Assembly (NCBI GenBank): GCA_018064525.1
Contig: JAGHVB010000020.1
Location: forward strand, 1-64,000
Length of the DNA stretch: 64,000 bases
DNA from: Candidatus Treponema merdequi
GTDB taxonomy: Bacteria > Spirochaetota > Spirochaetia > Treponematales > Treponemataceae
Reading direction: 5' to 3'
Each line of letters opens with the position of its first letter. Positions within the stretch are counted from its first letter, which is position 1. The position numbers and the translations under genes are program-made. The notes under the pieces are model-generated. The model had not been told where the DNA came from. It did not search any database and was given only the letters and a program-made list of their open reading frames with translations. Positions 52,566 through 60,856 of this stretch are shown here, one piece after another.

Positions 52566-54008
52566 ATGTTAAAAAACATGATTTCTGCAGATTTTAGTGC
52601 AATTAAGAGAAAAATTGCGGCACTTTCATTTATTTTTATTTTAACTGGTGGAATTTATGCAGCTGATGTCAAAGGAAAAAATTCCACATCACCTGCAAAA
52701 CAGAATACTCAGACAAAAGAATCAAATCCGCGCGTCAAGTTTGTTCAGGGACTTCAGAAAACTCTTGCAGCGGGAGATCTTGAAAAAGCAATTTCTGCAT
52801 TTGATGAACTTTCAGAAAATCTTTCTTCTGATACAGGACTTATGCTGATTAAGGCTTCACTTTTGATTTCGGCATCGAGACTTGATGAAGCGTCAAAACT
52901 TCTGAATGAACTTGAAGCAAAAGATGCATCAAATCTTGATGTTCTTGAAATGAAAATTGTTGTTGCAAAAGCACAGGGACCAAAAGGTGGTGCTGCAAAA
53001 TCGAGTGCAATTTCTAAAGTTCTTGCAATTGATCCGAACAATGCGACTGCAAATATTGAACTCGGTCAGGAACAGGTTATCAGTCATAAATACAAAGCTG
53101 CGAAAAATTATTTTTTGAAAGCACTTAAAAAGGCACCAAAAGATTTTAATGCGCTTTTTGGTCTTGGACAGACTTCATATTATTTAAATGAAATTGATGA
53201 TGCCCGTGAAGCTTTTGAAAAGATGCTTGCAGTTAATCCGAATGAAGCAATCGCATATCAGTATCTTGCAAAACTTGATGCAGAAAAAGAAAATTATAAA
53301 TCTGCAATTGAAAATGTAAAAAAAGCAATTTCACTTGAAGACAACAATTATGAATATTACATGGATCTCGGAACATATTCACGCTTTGTCGGAAAATTTC
53401 AGGATGCAGAACAGGCATGGACAAAAGCAATTTCATTGAATCCGGAATATTTTCTTGCTTACGCATACAGGGCAGGTCTTTATGATGAACAGAATAAATT
53501 TGCACAGGCTCTAGAAGATTACCGCATGGTAATTGAAACAAATCCGAAATACTATTTTGCATACGAAGCTCTTGGGATTCTTGCATGGCATGAAGGCAAC
53601 TGGGAAGAAGCGCGCCTTGCATTTGAAAAAGCATACGGTTACAACAAAAACAATATTTCATATCCGCTGATGATTGCAGTCTGCTATCACAAGCAGGGCA
53701 AAGCTCAGATGGCAAAGATGTTCCTCGAAAAAGTGATGAAGGAAACTGCAGACAAAACAACAGTTGAATTTCAGATGATACGCCTTTATCACGACATGGG
53801 ACCTGGAAATGCAGAAACCGACATTGCATTAAAAATCCAGAAAGAAGAAAGTTCTCAGAAACGCGGAAAACTGTTGTTTTACTTTGGTCTTTATTACGAA
53901 CTTAAAGGAAAAGATCAGCTTTCTGTAAAATATTACGGCGAAGTTACAAACATGCAGAGTCCGATGTTTTTTGAATACAGACTTGCAGAATGGGGATTTA
54001 ATAAATGA
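52566..54008 (+). CDS. Exported TPR-repeat protein
   Basis: A 480-residue protein with a cleavable signal peptide (basic MLKNMISADFSAIKRK, then a hydrophobic core and GGIYAAD near residue 34). The rest is a series of at least nine 34-residue TPR units with the typical W/L-G-Y-A-F-A-P spacing, for example AFEKMLAVNPNEAIAYQYLAKLD. TPR superhelices bind proteins, so it is likely an assembly or scaffold factor in the periplasm. A pair of inverted 9-mers lies at 52648-52687 near the signal cleavage site. AGGA precedes the ATG. Confidence 0.88.
   Translation: MLKNMISADFSAIKRKIAALSFIFILTGGIYAADVKGKNSTSPAKQNTQTKESNPRVKFVQGLQKTLAAGDLEKAISAFDELSENLSSDTGLMLIKASLLISASRLDEASKLLNELEAKDASNLDVLEMKIVVAKAQGPKGGAAKSSAISKVLAIDPNNATANIELGQEQVISHKYKAAKNYFLKALKKAPKDFNALFGLGQTSYYLNEIDDAREAFEKMLAVNPNEAIAYQYLAKLDAEKENYKSAIENVKKAISLEDNNYEYYMDLGTYSRFVGKFQDAEQAWTKAISLNPEYFLAYAYRAGLYDEQNKFAQALEDYRMVIETNPKYYFAYEALGILAWHEGNWEEARLAFEKAYGYNKNNISYPLMIAVCYHKQGKAQMAKMFLEKVMKETADKTTVEFQMIRLYHDMGPGNAETDIALKIQKEESSQKRGKLLFYFGLYYELKGKDQLSVKYYGEVTNMQSPMFFEYRLAEWGFNK
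52648..52687. repeat. Inverted pair of the dispersed 9-mer
   Basis: GTGGAATTT (52648-52656) and AAATTCCAC (52679-52687) are perfect inverse copies 22 nt apart, spanning the signal peptide end of the TPR protein. The second copy encodes Asn-Ser-Thr. The pair could form a 9-bp hairpin. Confidence 0.6.
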
Positions 54009-55192
54009 GCAGCACAAAAAAAGTTTTGACACTTGACGGAAGAAAAATTACATTACTCGGAACAGCTCATGTTTCAAAAGAAAGCTGTGAGGAAGTAAAG
54101 ACAGAAATCATAAATGAAAAACCTGACTGCGTTGCAATTGAACTTGATGAGCGCCGTTACAATTCTATGATGGATCCGGACAGCTGGAAAAAACTCGACA
54201 TCGTAAAAGTTTTAAAACGCCGCGAAGGTTTTTTAATGCTTGCCAATTTAGTACTCGGATCTTTTCAGCGCAGAATGGGAAAGAATGTCGGAGTAAAACC
54301 CGGTGATGAAATGATGGCTGCAATTACATGCGCAAAAGAAAACAACATTGAGTTTTCTCTTGTCGACCGTCCTATTCAGATTACACTCCGCCGTGCATGG
54401 GCAAAAAATAATTTCTGGGGAAAGTGCAAACTTCTTGCTTCACTTGTTGCAAGTGCATTTGATAACGAACAGATTTCAGAAGAACAGATAGAAAATCTTA
54501 AGAAAGAAAATGAAATGGATACGATGATGGGAGAACTCGCAGAATATCTTCCGACTGTAAAAGAAGTTCTCATTGATGAACGCGACAGATATCTTGCAAC
54601 CCACATCTGGAATTCAAAAGGAAACAACATCGTTGCAGTTCTCGGTGCGGGGCATCTTCCTGGCGTTGAATCATATCTTACAAAAATTGCAGAACAGAAA
54701 GCAGTCACAGATACAAGTGACATCGAAACAACTCCTGCTGGTGGCGTTGCAGGAAAAGTCATCGGATGGGCAATTCCACTTATCATCGTAGGACTTATTG
54801 CTTATGGTTTTATCGCGCACGGAAAAGATGTCGGAAGTGACATGGTATTTAAATGGATCATGTGGAACGGAAGTCTTGCGGCAATCGGTTCTCTGCTTGC
54901 ACTTGCAAATCCGATTACAATCATCGTTGCATTTGTCGGAGCGCCGCTCACATCTCTTTGTCCTTTAATCGGCGTCGGAATCTTAACAGGAATTACACAG
55001 GCAGTTGTCTGCAAACCAAAAGTTGAAGACATCGAAAAACTTCAGGATGATGTATGTCACTTCAAAGGCTGGTATACAAATAAAATTCTGCGCGTATTCG
55101 TAGTTTTCTTTTTATCATCGCTTGGTTCCACAATCGGAACATTCGTCGCAGGCGGAAAGATTGCACTACTTTTGAAAAATCTTGGAATGTAG
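54005..55192 (+). CDS. TraB/PrgY-family membrane protein
   Basis: A 395-residue protein of the TraB/GumN family. The N-terminal half has the conserved LLGTAHVSKES with its His, CVAIELDERR with the Glu/Asp pair, VDRPIQITLRR and VLGAGHLPG near residue 217; these residues form a probable metal site. The C-terminal 150 residues contain three or four membrane helices. The family includes pheromone-processing proteins and mitochondrial quality factors. The ATG overlaps the stop of the TPR gene (ATGA), so the two are coupled and may act together. Confidence 0.85.
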   Translation: MSSTKKVLTLDGRKITLLGTAHVSKESCEEVKTEIINEKPDCVAIELDERRYNSMMDPDSWKKLDIVKVLKRREGFLMLANLVLGSFQRRMGKNVGVKPGDEMMAAITCAKENNIEFSLVDRPIQITLRRAWAKNNFWGKCKLLASLVASAFDNEQISEEQIENLKKENEMDTMMGELAEYLPTVKEVLIDERDRYLATHIWNSKGNNIVAVLGAGHLPGVESYLTKIAEQKAVTDTSDIETTPAGGVAGKVIGWAIPLIIVGLIAYGFIAHGKDVGSDMVFKWIMWNGSLAAIGSLLALANPITIIVAFVGAPLTSLCPLIGVGILTGITQAVVCKPKVEDIEKLQDDVCHFKGWYTNKILRVFVVFFLSSLGSTIGTFVAGGKIALLLKNLGM

Positions 55193-55208
55193 ATTTAGGT
55201 TGGAATTT

Positions 55209-56750
55209 ATGAAAAAAGTTTTATGTTTAATTGCATTTGCTGTTTTAGGTTTTGCAGTTATTTCATGCGGAGATTCTGAAAAGAAAACAGGTACTGTACT
55301 TTCTATAGATTTTCAAGTTGAAAATAAACTTACTGATAAAATTAAGAAAAAAATTTCTGAAGGTAAGTACGATCTTAATGAAACTGATAAAGAAGGTTAC
55401 AACTTCTTTACGCGAAATATTTCAAATTTAAACATTCCTGATTTTAATTATCTCATCGATGCAGGAATGAAATTTGATAAAGCTGATAACAATCTTAACT
55501 ATCCAATTTTTATTTATCTTAACAGCGGAAAACCAAATAAAGAATTTATTACTGCCCAGCTGCATAATCTCAGTGATTTAAAAATCAGAGACCGTAATGG
55601 GAATAATCTTATGCAGTATCCTTGGATGATAGAGAACGGATTTTTTTATACCCTTTACAAAGGTGGTGCATTTGAAGAAAAGAAAAACAGTGACGGTATC
55701 AGTGTTTATACTTCTCTTGTAAAGGCAGATAGAAATGACATATTAAAATTTCTTTTTGCGGAAAAAAAGGCAGCTCTCAATATTGCTGAAGATGAATTTA
55801 AAACAGTTTATGATTATCTGAACACTAAAGATAAATCTCTCGCTTCTGTATTTAAGAAAATGTTTAATGACAGAAGTGTAATGAATTCTCCAGTTGATTA
55901 TACGCGTCCTCAGGTAAGAAGACCTGCAGACAGAATGACTGATTATAAAATGAAAATAATGTGTCCAATCGAAGGTGTGTCTCTGAATCATACGGGTAAA
56001 GAAGAACAGGCGATGGTGTATGCATTATGCGATATTGTTCTTGATGACGGAACGAAAATTCCGGCTGGCAAAAATATTTTTATTTATGAGATTATTCCGG
56101 ACAGATTTGTTGTTGAAGATGATTATGTATGTCATGTTTATACAGCAGGATCTTCTGATAGAAGTTATTTTGAAATTACAGACCGTTATGTTTCAGGACA
56201 TATTTCAGGAGATAAAGAAGAACTGGCATTGCTTAGTACAGGTGCACATTCGTGGTTAAATAATCCACCAGAAACAGCTCCTGAATCATTTGATGATTAT
56301 AACTTCAATGATTTTTACAACGGTGATTACGCAGAACCTGTTGAAACTGCGTTGCTTATAAACGGAAAAGTTTTTGATATAAACATAGAATTACAGGATG
56401 TTAAAGGTTATGACTTTGAATTTGAGTATGGCTGGGCAAACAGTCTTAATATTATAAGACTGTCAGAACATGATCCGTTCCCTTTTACATCTTTCTGGGT
56501 TCTTGATAATTTAACAACGACATATCTCGGTTCTCAGAGTTTACGAAGACGACATTCTTATCAGACAGAGTTCATATGTAAGAAAGTCAAAGAAGACAGA
56601 GCATTCCCAATGACAATTTCGCTTGTAAAGGTGAATACCGAAGAAGAGAGTGTAGAAACAACTTCATGGACTTCTGACTATCCGTATGATTACAGATCTT
56701 GTCCACCTGCTGAATATGAATATTACCCGTTCTATTGGTATGGGGAATGA
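55209..56750 (+). CDS. Lipoprotein with ankyrin-like N-terminal region
   Basis: A 513-residue protein. ATG 55209 gives a standard lipoprotein signal with lipidated Cys20 (AVISC); the frame is open further upstream into traB-like gene sequence. Residues 40-225 have helix pairs with weak ankyrin spacing (DLNETDKEGYNFF, FNYLIDAGMKFDKAD). Residues 250-513 are beta-rich and end in an Asp/Tyr-rich region. No catalytic motif is recognised. The ribosome binding site is weak (TAGGTTGGA). It is followed 15 nt later by the SH3-domain gene and is likely cotranscribed with it. Confidence 0.75.
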   Translation: MKKVLCLIAFAVLGFAVISCGDSEKKTGTVLSIDFQVENKLTDKIKKKISEGKYDLNETDKEGYNFFTRNISNLNIPDFNYLIDAGMKFDKADNNLNYPIFIYLNSGKPNKEFITAQLHNLSDLKIRDRNGNNLMQYPWMIENGFFYTLYKGGAFEEKKNSDGISVYTSLVKADRNDILKFLFAEKKAALNIAEDEFKTVYDYLNTKDKSLASVFKKMFNDRSVMNSPVDYTRPQVRRPADRMTDYKMKIMCPIEGVSLNHTGKEEQAMVYALCDIVLDDGTKIPAGKNIFIYEIIPDRFVVEDDYVCHVYTAGSSDRSYFEITDRYVSGHISGDKEELALLSTGAHSWLNNPPETAPESFDDYNFNDFYNGDYAEPVETALLINGKVFDINIELQDVKGYDFEFEYGWANSLNIIRLSEHDPFPFTSFWVLDNLTTTYLGSQSLRRRHSYQTEFICKKVKEDRAFPMTISLVKVNTEEESVETTSWTSDYPYDYRSCPPAEYEYYPFYWYGE

Positions 56751-56765
56751 AAAAAAAGAAAAAAC

Positions 56766-57614
56766 ATGAAAAGAAATATACTGTTTATTTTTATATTTGC
56801 TATTTTAGCAGTTCCATTTTTTGCGCAGAAATATGTTGCTATTGATTCTGATTACCGTGATATGAAATACGGAAGACATGGCTGGCATTATGTGATTGAA
56901 AACAGGGTTAATGTCAGAGATGGAAGTGGAATAAATGGTAACATACTTTTTCAGTTGAACGCTGGAGATAAGGTTCAGATAAAAGGGTATGACTGGGATG
57001 AAGAACTTTATTATGCTGGTGATTACTATGCTCACTGGATAAAAATTTCCTGTTCAAGGGGAGATGGTTATATCTGCGGGCGCTATGTTTCTTGCAAAGA
57101 AGTGGAATGTGACTTTGACGGTGATGGTGTTGAAGAAGTATTTGCCTGTTTAAATTTAAGCAATTCTGAAAAATGTCCCATTCATGAATATATGATGAGT
57201 TTTGATAATGTTGATAAAGAACATGTTCTGATTAAGAACGGAACAGTCAGACACATTGATTTTGAAAGTATTTATGGTGGTCCGATTAAAAAGGATGCCG
57301 AATATTTCTGTGTATGTGCCAATGAATTAAATCCGAAAGTAAATTTTATTTGCGTAAGAATAGGTTTTGGCGATGGCGGTGGTTTGTGGAATACAGATAA
57401 ATATTTTTATTTTGATAAAAATGGTGTCTTGAAATATTTTACATCTCTTTCAGAATCTCATTATGAAATGGATTCTGACCATATTGAAAAATTTATCTTT
57501 GAAGATAATAAAGTAATAAAAAAAATTGAACATACAAAGTGGGAACATTGTAAAGAACTTCCAACGGAATATTCAGAAGAGGTCTTTACCTGGGACGGAG
57601 AAAATTTCAGATAA
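56766..57614 (+). CDS. Exported protein with a bacterial SH3 domain
   Basis: A 282-residue protein with a signal peptide that probably ends after FFA (residue 20). Residues 44-100 look like an SH3b domain: VNVRDGSGINGNILFQLNAGDKV and HWIKISCSRGDGYICGRYV, the usual peptide- or wall-binding fold. Residues 105-282 begin with a calcium-like or Asp-rich segment (DFDGDGVEEVFA) and have no motif I can name. It follows the lipoprotein gene closely. Confidence 0.8.
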   Translation: MKRNILFIFIFAILAVPFFAQKYVAIDSDYRDMKYGRHGWHYVIENRVNVRDGSGINGNILFQLNAGDKVQIKGYDWDEELYYAGDYYAHWIKISCSRGDGYICGRYVSCKEVECDFDGDGVEEVFACLNLSNSEKCPIHEYMMSFDNVDKEHVLIKNGTVRHIDFESIYGGPIKKDAEYFCVCANELNPKVNFICVRIGFGDGGGLWNTDKYFYFDKNGVLKYFTSLSESHYEMDSDHIEKFIFEDNKVIKKIEHTKWEHCKELPTEYSEEVFTWDGENFR

Positions 57615-57628
57615 CCTGGAATTTTTAT

Positions 57629-58981
57629 TTACTTAAACACCTTCTGCACTAATTCATGAACATCGTTTACACAAATAATGTCATCCTCTTTTGCCGGAGC
57701 GATGACATTTTTATATCCAAGACCGATTGCAGTTTTTGCTCTCTGCTTGATGCGTGACACAGGTCTGATTTCTCCTGCAAGAGAAAGTTCTCCGATAATA
57801 ACAGTGCTGTCTTTTACTGCAATTCCGCTTCGAGCAGAGTAAAGTGCTGCTGCAAGGGCTGCATCGATTGCACTTTCTGTGAGACGAACTCCGCCTGCAA
57901 CATTGATGTAAATATCCTGATCTGAAAAATGCATTCCTGTTCTTTTTTCGAGAACGGCTGCCACTCGGCTTACTCTGTTTGAATCAATTTTTTCTGAATA
58001 GACTCTTGTTAAAGAACTTTTTGCCGGAACTGTCAAAGCCTGAATCTCAACTAAGAAAACTCTCGTTCCTTCAAAGACAGTACTCACTGCAACACCGTTC
58101 GGAAGTCCGCCGTCTCTTCTCGTGATGAACATCGTACTCGGATCTCCGACAGTCTTCAAACCTGATTCACTCATTTCAAAAATTCCAAGTTCATCAACAC
58201 TGCCAAATCTGTTTTTGTACGCGCGTAAAAATCTTATTTCATCGTTATTGCGTTCAAAAGAAATTACAGTGTCGACCATATGTTCGAGTGCTTTTGGTCC
58301 TGCAATGTTTCCGTCTTTTGTAACATGACATGTCATGATTAAAACGCTGTCATTTTCTTTTACCCATCCGACAAGTTCGTTAGTGCAGTATTTCAATTGA
58401 TTGACAGTTCCCGGAATGATTCCGCCTTCGATTGAATAGACTGTCTGAATGGAATCAATTATTACGAAAGATGGTTTTAATTCCACGAGTGCATCAGTGA
58501 TATCTTCGAGCCGCATCGTGCACATTATCTGAATGTTATCGCAGCTTAAACCGAGACGGTTTGCGCGCGCTTTAATCTGGCTTGAGGATTCTTCTCCTGA
58601 AACATAAAGAACAAGACCTGCATTTCTTTTTTCAAAAGTTGCTGCAGTCTGCAAAAGCAAAGTTGATTTTCCGATTCCAGGTTCTCCTGCGAGTAAAATT
58701 GCAGATCGTTTTGTCGCACCTGTTCCACCGAGAACTCTGTCAAACTCTTCGATGCCAGTCGAGATTCTGTCGTCATCCATTGCAGTGACATTTGAAAGTG
58801 ACATCGGTTTTACTTTTACTGCAATGTTGTTCGGACTAACAGAAGAAAGTGCATTCGGATCTGTAACACATTCTTCCATCGTGTTCCACGAACTGCATTC
58901 AGGACATCGTCCGAGCCATCTCGGCTGAGTAAATCCGCAGTTTGAACATTTATAGAAAATCGAAATTTTTTTCTTTGCCAT
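57629..58981 (-). CDS. radA: DNA repair protein RadA
   Basis: A 450-residue recombination factor. I start at ATG 58981 because AAGGA lies upstream and the zinc finger begins right after it: Cys12, Cys15, Cys26 and Cys29. The RecA-like core has GEPGIGKST (Walker A), the KNRFG motif unique to RadA near residue 253, and a C-terminal Lon-like domain. It promotes branch migration during recombination. The frame is open further up to 59062, but that adds no conserved sequence. It is downstream of the NusG-domain-II protein gene, on the same strand. Confidence 0.96.
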   Translation of the reverse strand: MAKKKISIFYKCSNCGFTQPRWLGRCPECSSWNTMEECVTDPNALSSVSPNNIAVKVKPMSLSNVTAMDDDRISTGIEEFDRVLGGTGATKRSAILLAGEPGIGKSTLLLQTAATFEKRNAGLVLYVSGEESSSQIKARANRLGLSCDNIQIMCTMRLEDITDALVELKPSFVIIDSIQTVYSIEGGIIPGTVNQLKYCTNELVGWVKENDSVLIMTCHVTKDGNIAGPKALEHMVDTVISFERNNDEIRFLRAYKNRFGSVDELGIFEMSESGLKTVGDPSTMFITRRDGGLPNGVAVSTVFEGTRVFLVEIQALTVPAKSSLTRVYSEKIDSNRVSRVAAVLEKRTGMHFSDQDIYINVAGGVRLTESAIDAALAAALYSARSGIAVKDSTVIIGELSLAGEIRPVSRIKQRAKTAIGLGYKNVIAPAKEDDIICVNDVHELVQKVFK

Positions 58982-58996
58982 TTGTTTTTCCTTTAT

Positions 58997-59062
58997 GTGG
59001 AATTTTCTTCGCCGCGATTGATTATAGTTTTCAGAAATCGATTGCAGTTTTAGAAATTCCAC
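58997..59062. repeat. Inverted pair of the dispersed 9-mer between radA and the NusG-II gene
   Basis: GTGGAATTT (58997-59005) and AAATTCCAC (59054-59062) face each other 48 nt apart; the second touches the stop codon of the upstream gene. Between them lies an imperfect direct repeat, CGATTG-ATTATAGTTTTCAGAAAT and CGATTG-CAGTTTTAGAAAT. Confidence 0.6.
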
Positions 59063-59449
59063 CTAAAACGAAATCGCGTCAAGTGATGAGCTTTCTGCTT
59101 TTTCATTTTTGTTTTTTATTATAACAAATATTTTATTTGGCGCACATGAGAGCCACTGTCCGGGTTTAGAAATTTTTCCGCCTGTAATGCACGTTTTGTT
59201 CGGGCAAGGTGAATCAGAAATCCAGACATTCTTGTCTTTAATTACTACTGTAGTTTTTCCGATTATTCCATCAATAGAAACAACCTGGTTTCTGCCAAGG
59301 TCATATTCGTATTCCGCATCAGGCGAAGAAATGTATAAAACCGGGCTTTCTTTTCCTGAAAATATAGTACGCAGAAAGACAAAAAAAATAACCAAAAAAA
59401 TTAAAATAATGAGAAAATCTGCTGTTTTTAATTTGAATTTTATTGACAT
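59063..59449 (-). CDS. NusG-domain-II-containing membrane protein
   Basis: A 128-residue protein with one N-terminal membrane helix (FLIILIFLVIFFVFL, residues 12-26) and a NusG domain II-like beta barrel outside or at the membrane (PF07009). That domain shows DGIIGKTTVVIKDKNVWISDSPCPNKTC and a final PNKIFVII strand; the two Cys residues are typical. The role of this domain is unknown. The frame is open upstream to 59659 but the added 70 residues overlap the hairpin-rich region, so I choose ATG 59449. No strong ribosome binding site is visible. Confidence 0.7.
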   Translation of the reverse strand: MSIKFKLKTADFLIILIFLVIFFVFLRTIFSGKESPVLYISSPDAEYEYDLGRNQVVSIDGIIGKTTVVIKDKNVWISDSPCPNKTCITGGKISKPGQWLSCAPNKIFVIIKNKNEKAESSSLDAISF

Positions 59450-59471
59450 ATTTGCATTCTCATTGTATATT
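59443..59471 (+). promoter_or_regulatory. Consensus promoter of the candidate small RNA
   Basis: TTGACA at 59443-59448, 17-nt spacer, TATATT at 59466-59471, identical hexamers and spacing to the tRNA-Thr promoter at 60661. The -35 box overlaps the start codon of the NusG-II gene on the other strand. Confidence 0.65.
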
Positions 59472-59477
59472 ATATTT

Positions 59478-59572
59478 AGCTTGTAAATAAGCTGATAAAC
59501 TCTCTCCGATGTCCAGCTTGCTGGACGGTAGAGCTCTTGGAAAGCGTTGCTCTTCGAGAGCTCTATTTTTTT
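59478..59572 (+). ncRNA. Candidate small structured RNA of about 95 nt
   Basis: The predicted transcript starts near 59478, 7 nt after the promoter, and folds into three hairpins: AGCTT/AAGCT (59478-59493), GTCCAG/CTGGAC with a CTTG loop (59511-59526), and the terminator TAGAGCTCT/AGAGCTCTA (59529-59565) followed by seven T residues. AGAG of the terminator stem can also pair with upstream CTCT, giving two alternative folds. GGA occurs twice, which is the core of CsrA-binding sites. It does not match SRP, 6S, tmRNA or RNase P RNA as I know them. The region reads antisense to an open frame on the minus strand, which I judge not coding. Confidence 0.5.
59529..59572 (+). terminator. Terminator of the candidate small RNA
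   Basis: A perfect 9-bp stem TAGAGCTCT / AGAGCTCTA with a 19-nt loop, followed by seven T residues (59566-59572). Confidence 0.7.
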
Positions 59573-59648
59573 GCCCTGATGTATTTTCCGCAGCTTCAGC
59601 TTTTTCAGGGCTTTGTAAACCGGCATCACTTCTGCGACAGCCGGTTTT
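59573..59648 (+). other. Two further hairpins between the candidate small RNA and cysE
   Basis: GCCCTGA / TCAGGGC (59573-59579 with 59605-59611) and ACCGGC / GCCGGT (59619-59624 with 59640-59645), each followed by a short T-run (three and four). They could be back-up terminators for the small RNA. On the minus strand they could end cysE transcription or be a processing region. Confidence 0.45.
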
Positions 59649-59659
59649 GTAAATTCCAC

Positions 59660-60544
59660 TTATTTTGTAAAAACTGTTCCGGCTGGTACTGATTTTGTGA
59701 CCCAGGTATTACCGCCGATCGTGCTTCCTTTTCCGATTACAGTTTCTCCGCCGAGAATTGTGGCTCCGGCATAGATTGTAACGTCATCTTCGACAGTAGG
59801 ATGGCGTTTTGCGTTCTGCAGTTCTTTTTTTACGCTGAGGGCGCCGAGTGTGACACCCTGGTATATTTTTACGTTGTTTCCGATTACAGTTGTTTCTCCG
59901 ATTACGATTCCCGTACCGTGGTCGATAAAGAACGATTCTCCGATTTTAGCGCCCGGATGAATGTCGATTCCAGTTTTTCCGTGAACGTGTTCGCTCATGA
60001 TACGCGGAATGATCGGAACACCGTTTTTGTATAAAAAGTATGCAATTCTGTGAACGACGATTGCTTCAAGTCCTGGGTAAGAAAGGATAACTTCTTCTTT
60101 GTTCATTGCGGCAGGGTCTCCGCGGACTGCGGCTGCGACATCGAGCTGTACAAGTCTTCTGATTTCCGGAATTTCTTTGATTAAAGCGCAGACTGTTTTT
60201 TCGGCGAGCGGGTAGCAGTGTGAGTTCTGGATGCTTGTTTTTTCGCTGTCTGTGGAATTTGCCCCACCGGCATCTTTGTTTGTTACTACAAAGACGAGTG
60301 CTTTCTGGATTTCTGTAGTCAAAATCGAAATTATTCTGTTTACATGAAGTCCTGTAATGTAGCGGAGGTTACCGGTCCCGATGTTTTCTTCATATTTAAA
60401 ACCCGGAAAAATCAGTGACTGAAGGTCCTGGAGTACAGAAACTACATTCTGTCTGTTCGGAAAGTTTTCGGCTCCGGATCTGTTGATTCCGCCCTGCTTT
60501 TCGTAAGATTCCATTATGTCGTCAATCATTGCGTCTATATTCAT
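59660..60544 (-). CDS. cysE: Serine O-acetyltransferase
   Basis: A 294-residue enzyme that acetylates serine with acetyl-CoA for cysteine synthesis. ATG 60544 with AAAGGAT upstream is preferred to the open frame start at 60589. The C-terminal half is the left-handed beta-helix of hexapeptide repeats (IDIHPGAKIGESFFIDHGTGIVIGE and GNNVKIYQGVTLGAL), with the catalytic His and Asp. A GANST stretch about 70 residues after the start carries a copy of the dispersed 9-mer, in a part where serine acetyltransferases vary. It has no cysK next to it. Another 9-mer touches its stop codon. Confidence 0.95.
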   Translation of the reverse strand: MNIDAMIDDIMESYEKQGGINRSGAENFPNRQNVVSVLQDLQSLIFPGFKYEENIGTGNLRYITGLHVNRIISILTTEIQKALVFVVTNKDAGGANSTDSEKTSIQNSHCYPLAEKTVCALIKEIPEIRRLVQLDVAAAVRGDPAAMNKEEVILSYPGLEAIVVHRIAYFLYKNGVPIIPRIMSEHVHGKTGIDIHPGAKIGESFFIDHGTGIVIGETTVIGNNVKIYQGVTLGALSVKKELQNAKRHPTVEDDVTIYAGATILGGETVIGKGSTIGGNTWVTKSVPAGTVFTK

Positions 60545-60660
60545 AAAAATATCCTTTTCTAAAATATAGCAAAAAAAACATGAAAGCAAAAGTGAAAAAG
60601 CAGATGATTTTTCAAAGGAATTTTAAGGCTTAAAAATTCCTCTGCCGGCCTTAAATTCTA

Positions 60661-60689
60661 TTGACACAAACTCTCTATTTGTATATATT
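60661..60689 (+). promoter_or_regulatory. Consensus promoter of tRNA-Thr
   Basis: TTGACA at 60661-60666, 17-nt spacer, TATATT at 60684-60689. The expected start lies about 25 nt before the mature tRNA; the promoter may also serve rpmG and the genes after it. Confidence 0.75.
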
Positions 60690-60720
60690 TTTACAACACA
60701 TCATTTTCAATGGGGTTTAT

Positions 60721-60793
60721 GCCCTTGTAGCTCAGTCGGTAGAGCGCAACCATGGTAAGGTTGAGGTCCGCGGTCCGATTCCGCGCGGGGGCT
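60721..60793 (+). tRNA. tRNA-Thr (GGU anticodon)
   Basis: A 73-nt cloverleaf: acceptor stem GCCCTTG with CGGGGGC, D-arm with AGTCGGTAGA, anticodon stem CAACC/GGTTG with the loop ATGGTAA (anticodon GGT), variable loop AGGTC, and T-arm CGCGG-TCCGATT-CCGCG. The discriminator base is T and CCA is not encoded. Confidence 0.95.
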
Positions 60794-60856
60794 CTACAGA
60801 ATGGGAAGATTGAGCATTGGTGTTGAAAACGAAATTGTTTTTTAGGAGTATATAGT

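Noticed and set aside
59478-59572. Identification of the small RNA as the SRP 4.5S RNA
   Set aside because: The conserved GGAAG...AGCAGC apical part is absent; only a loose GGAAAG occurs.
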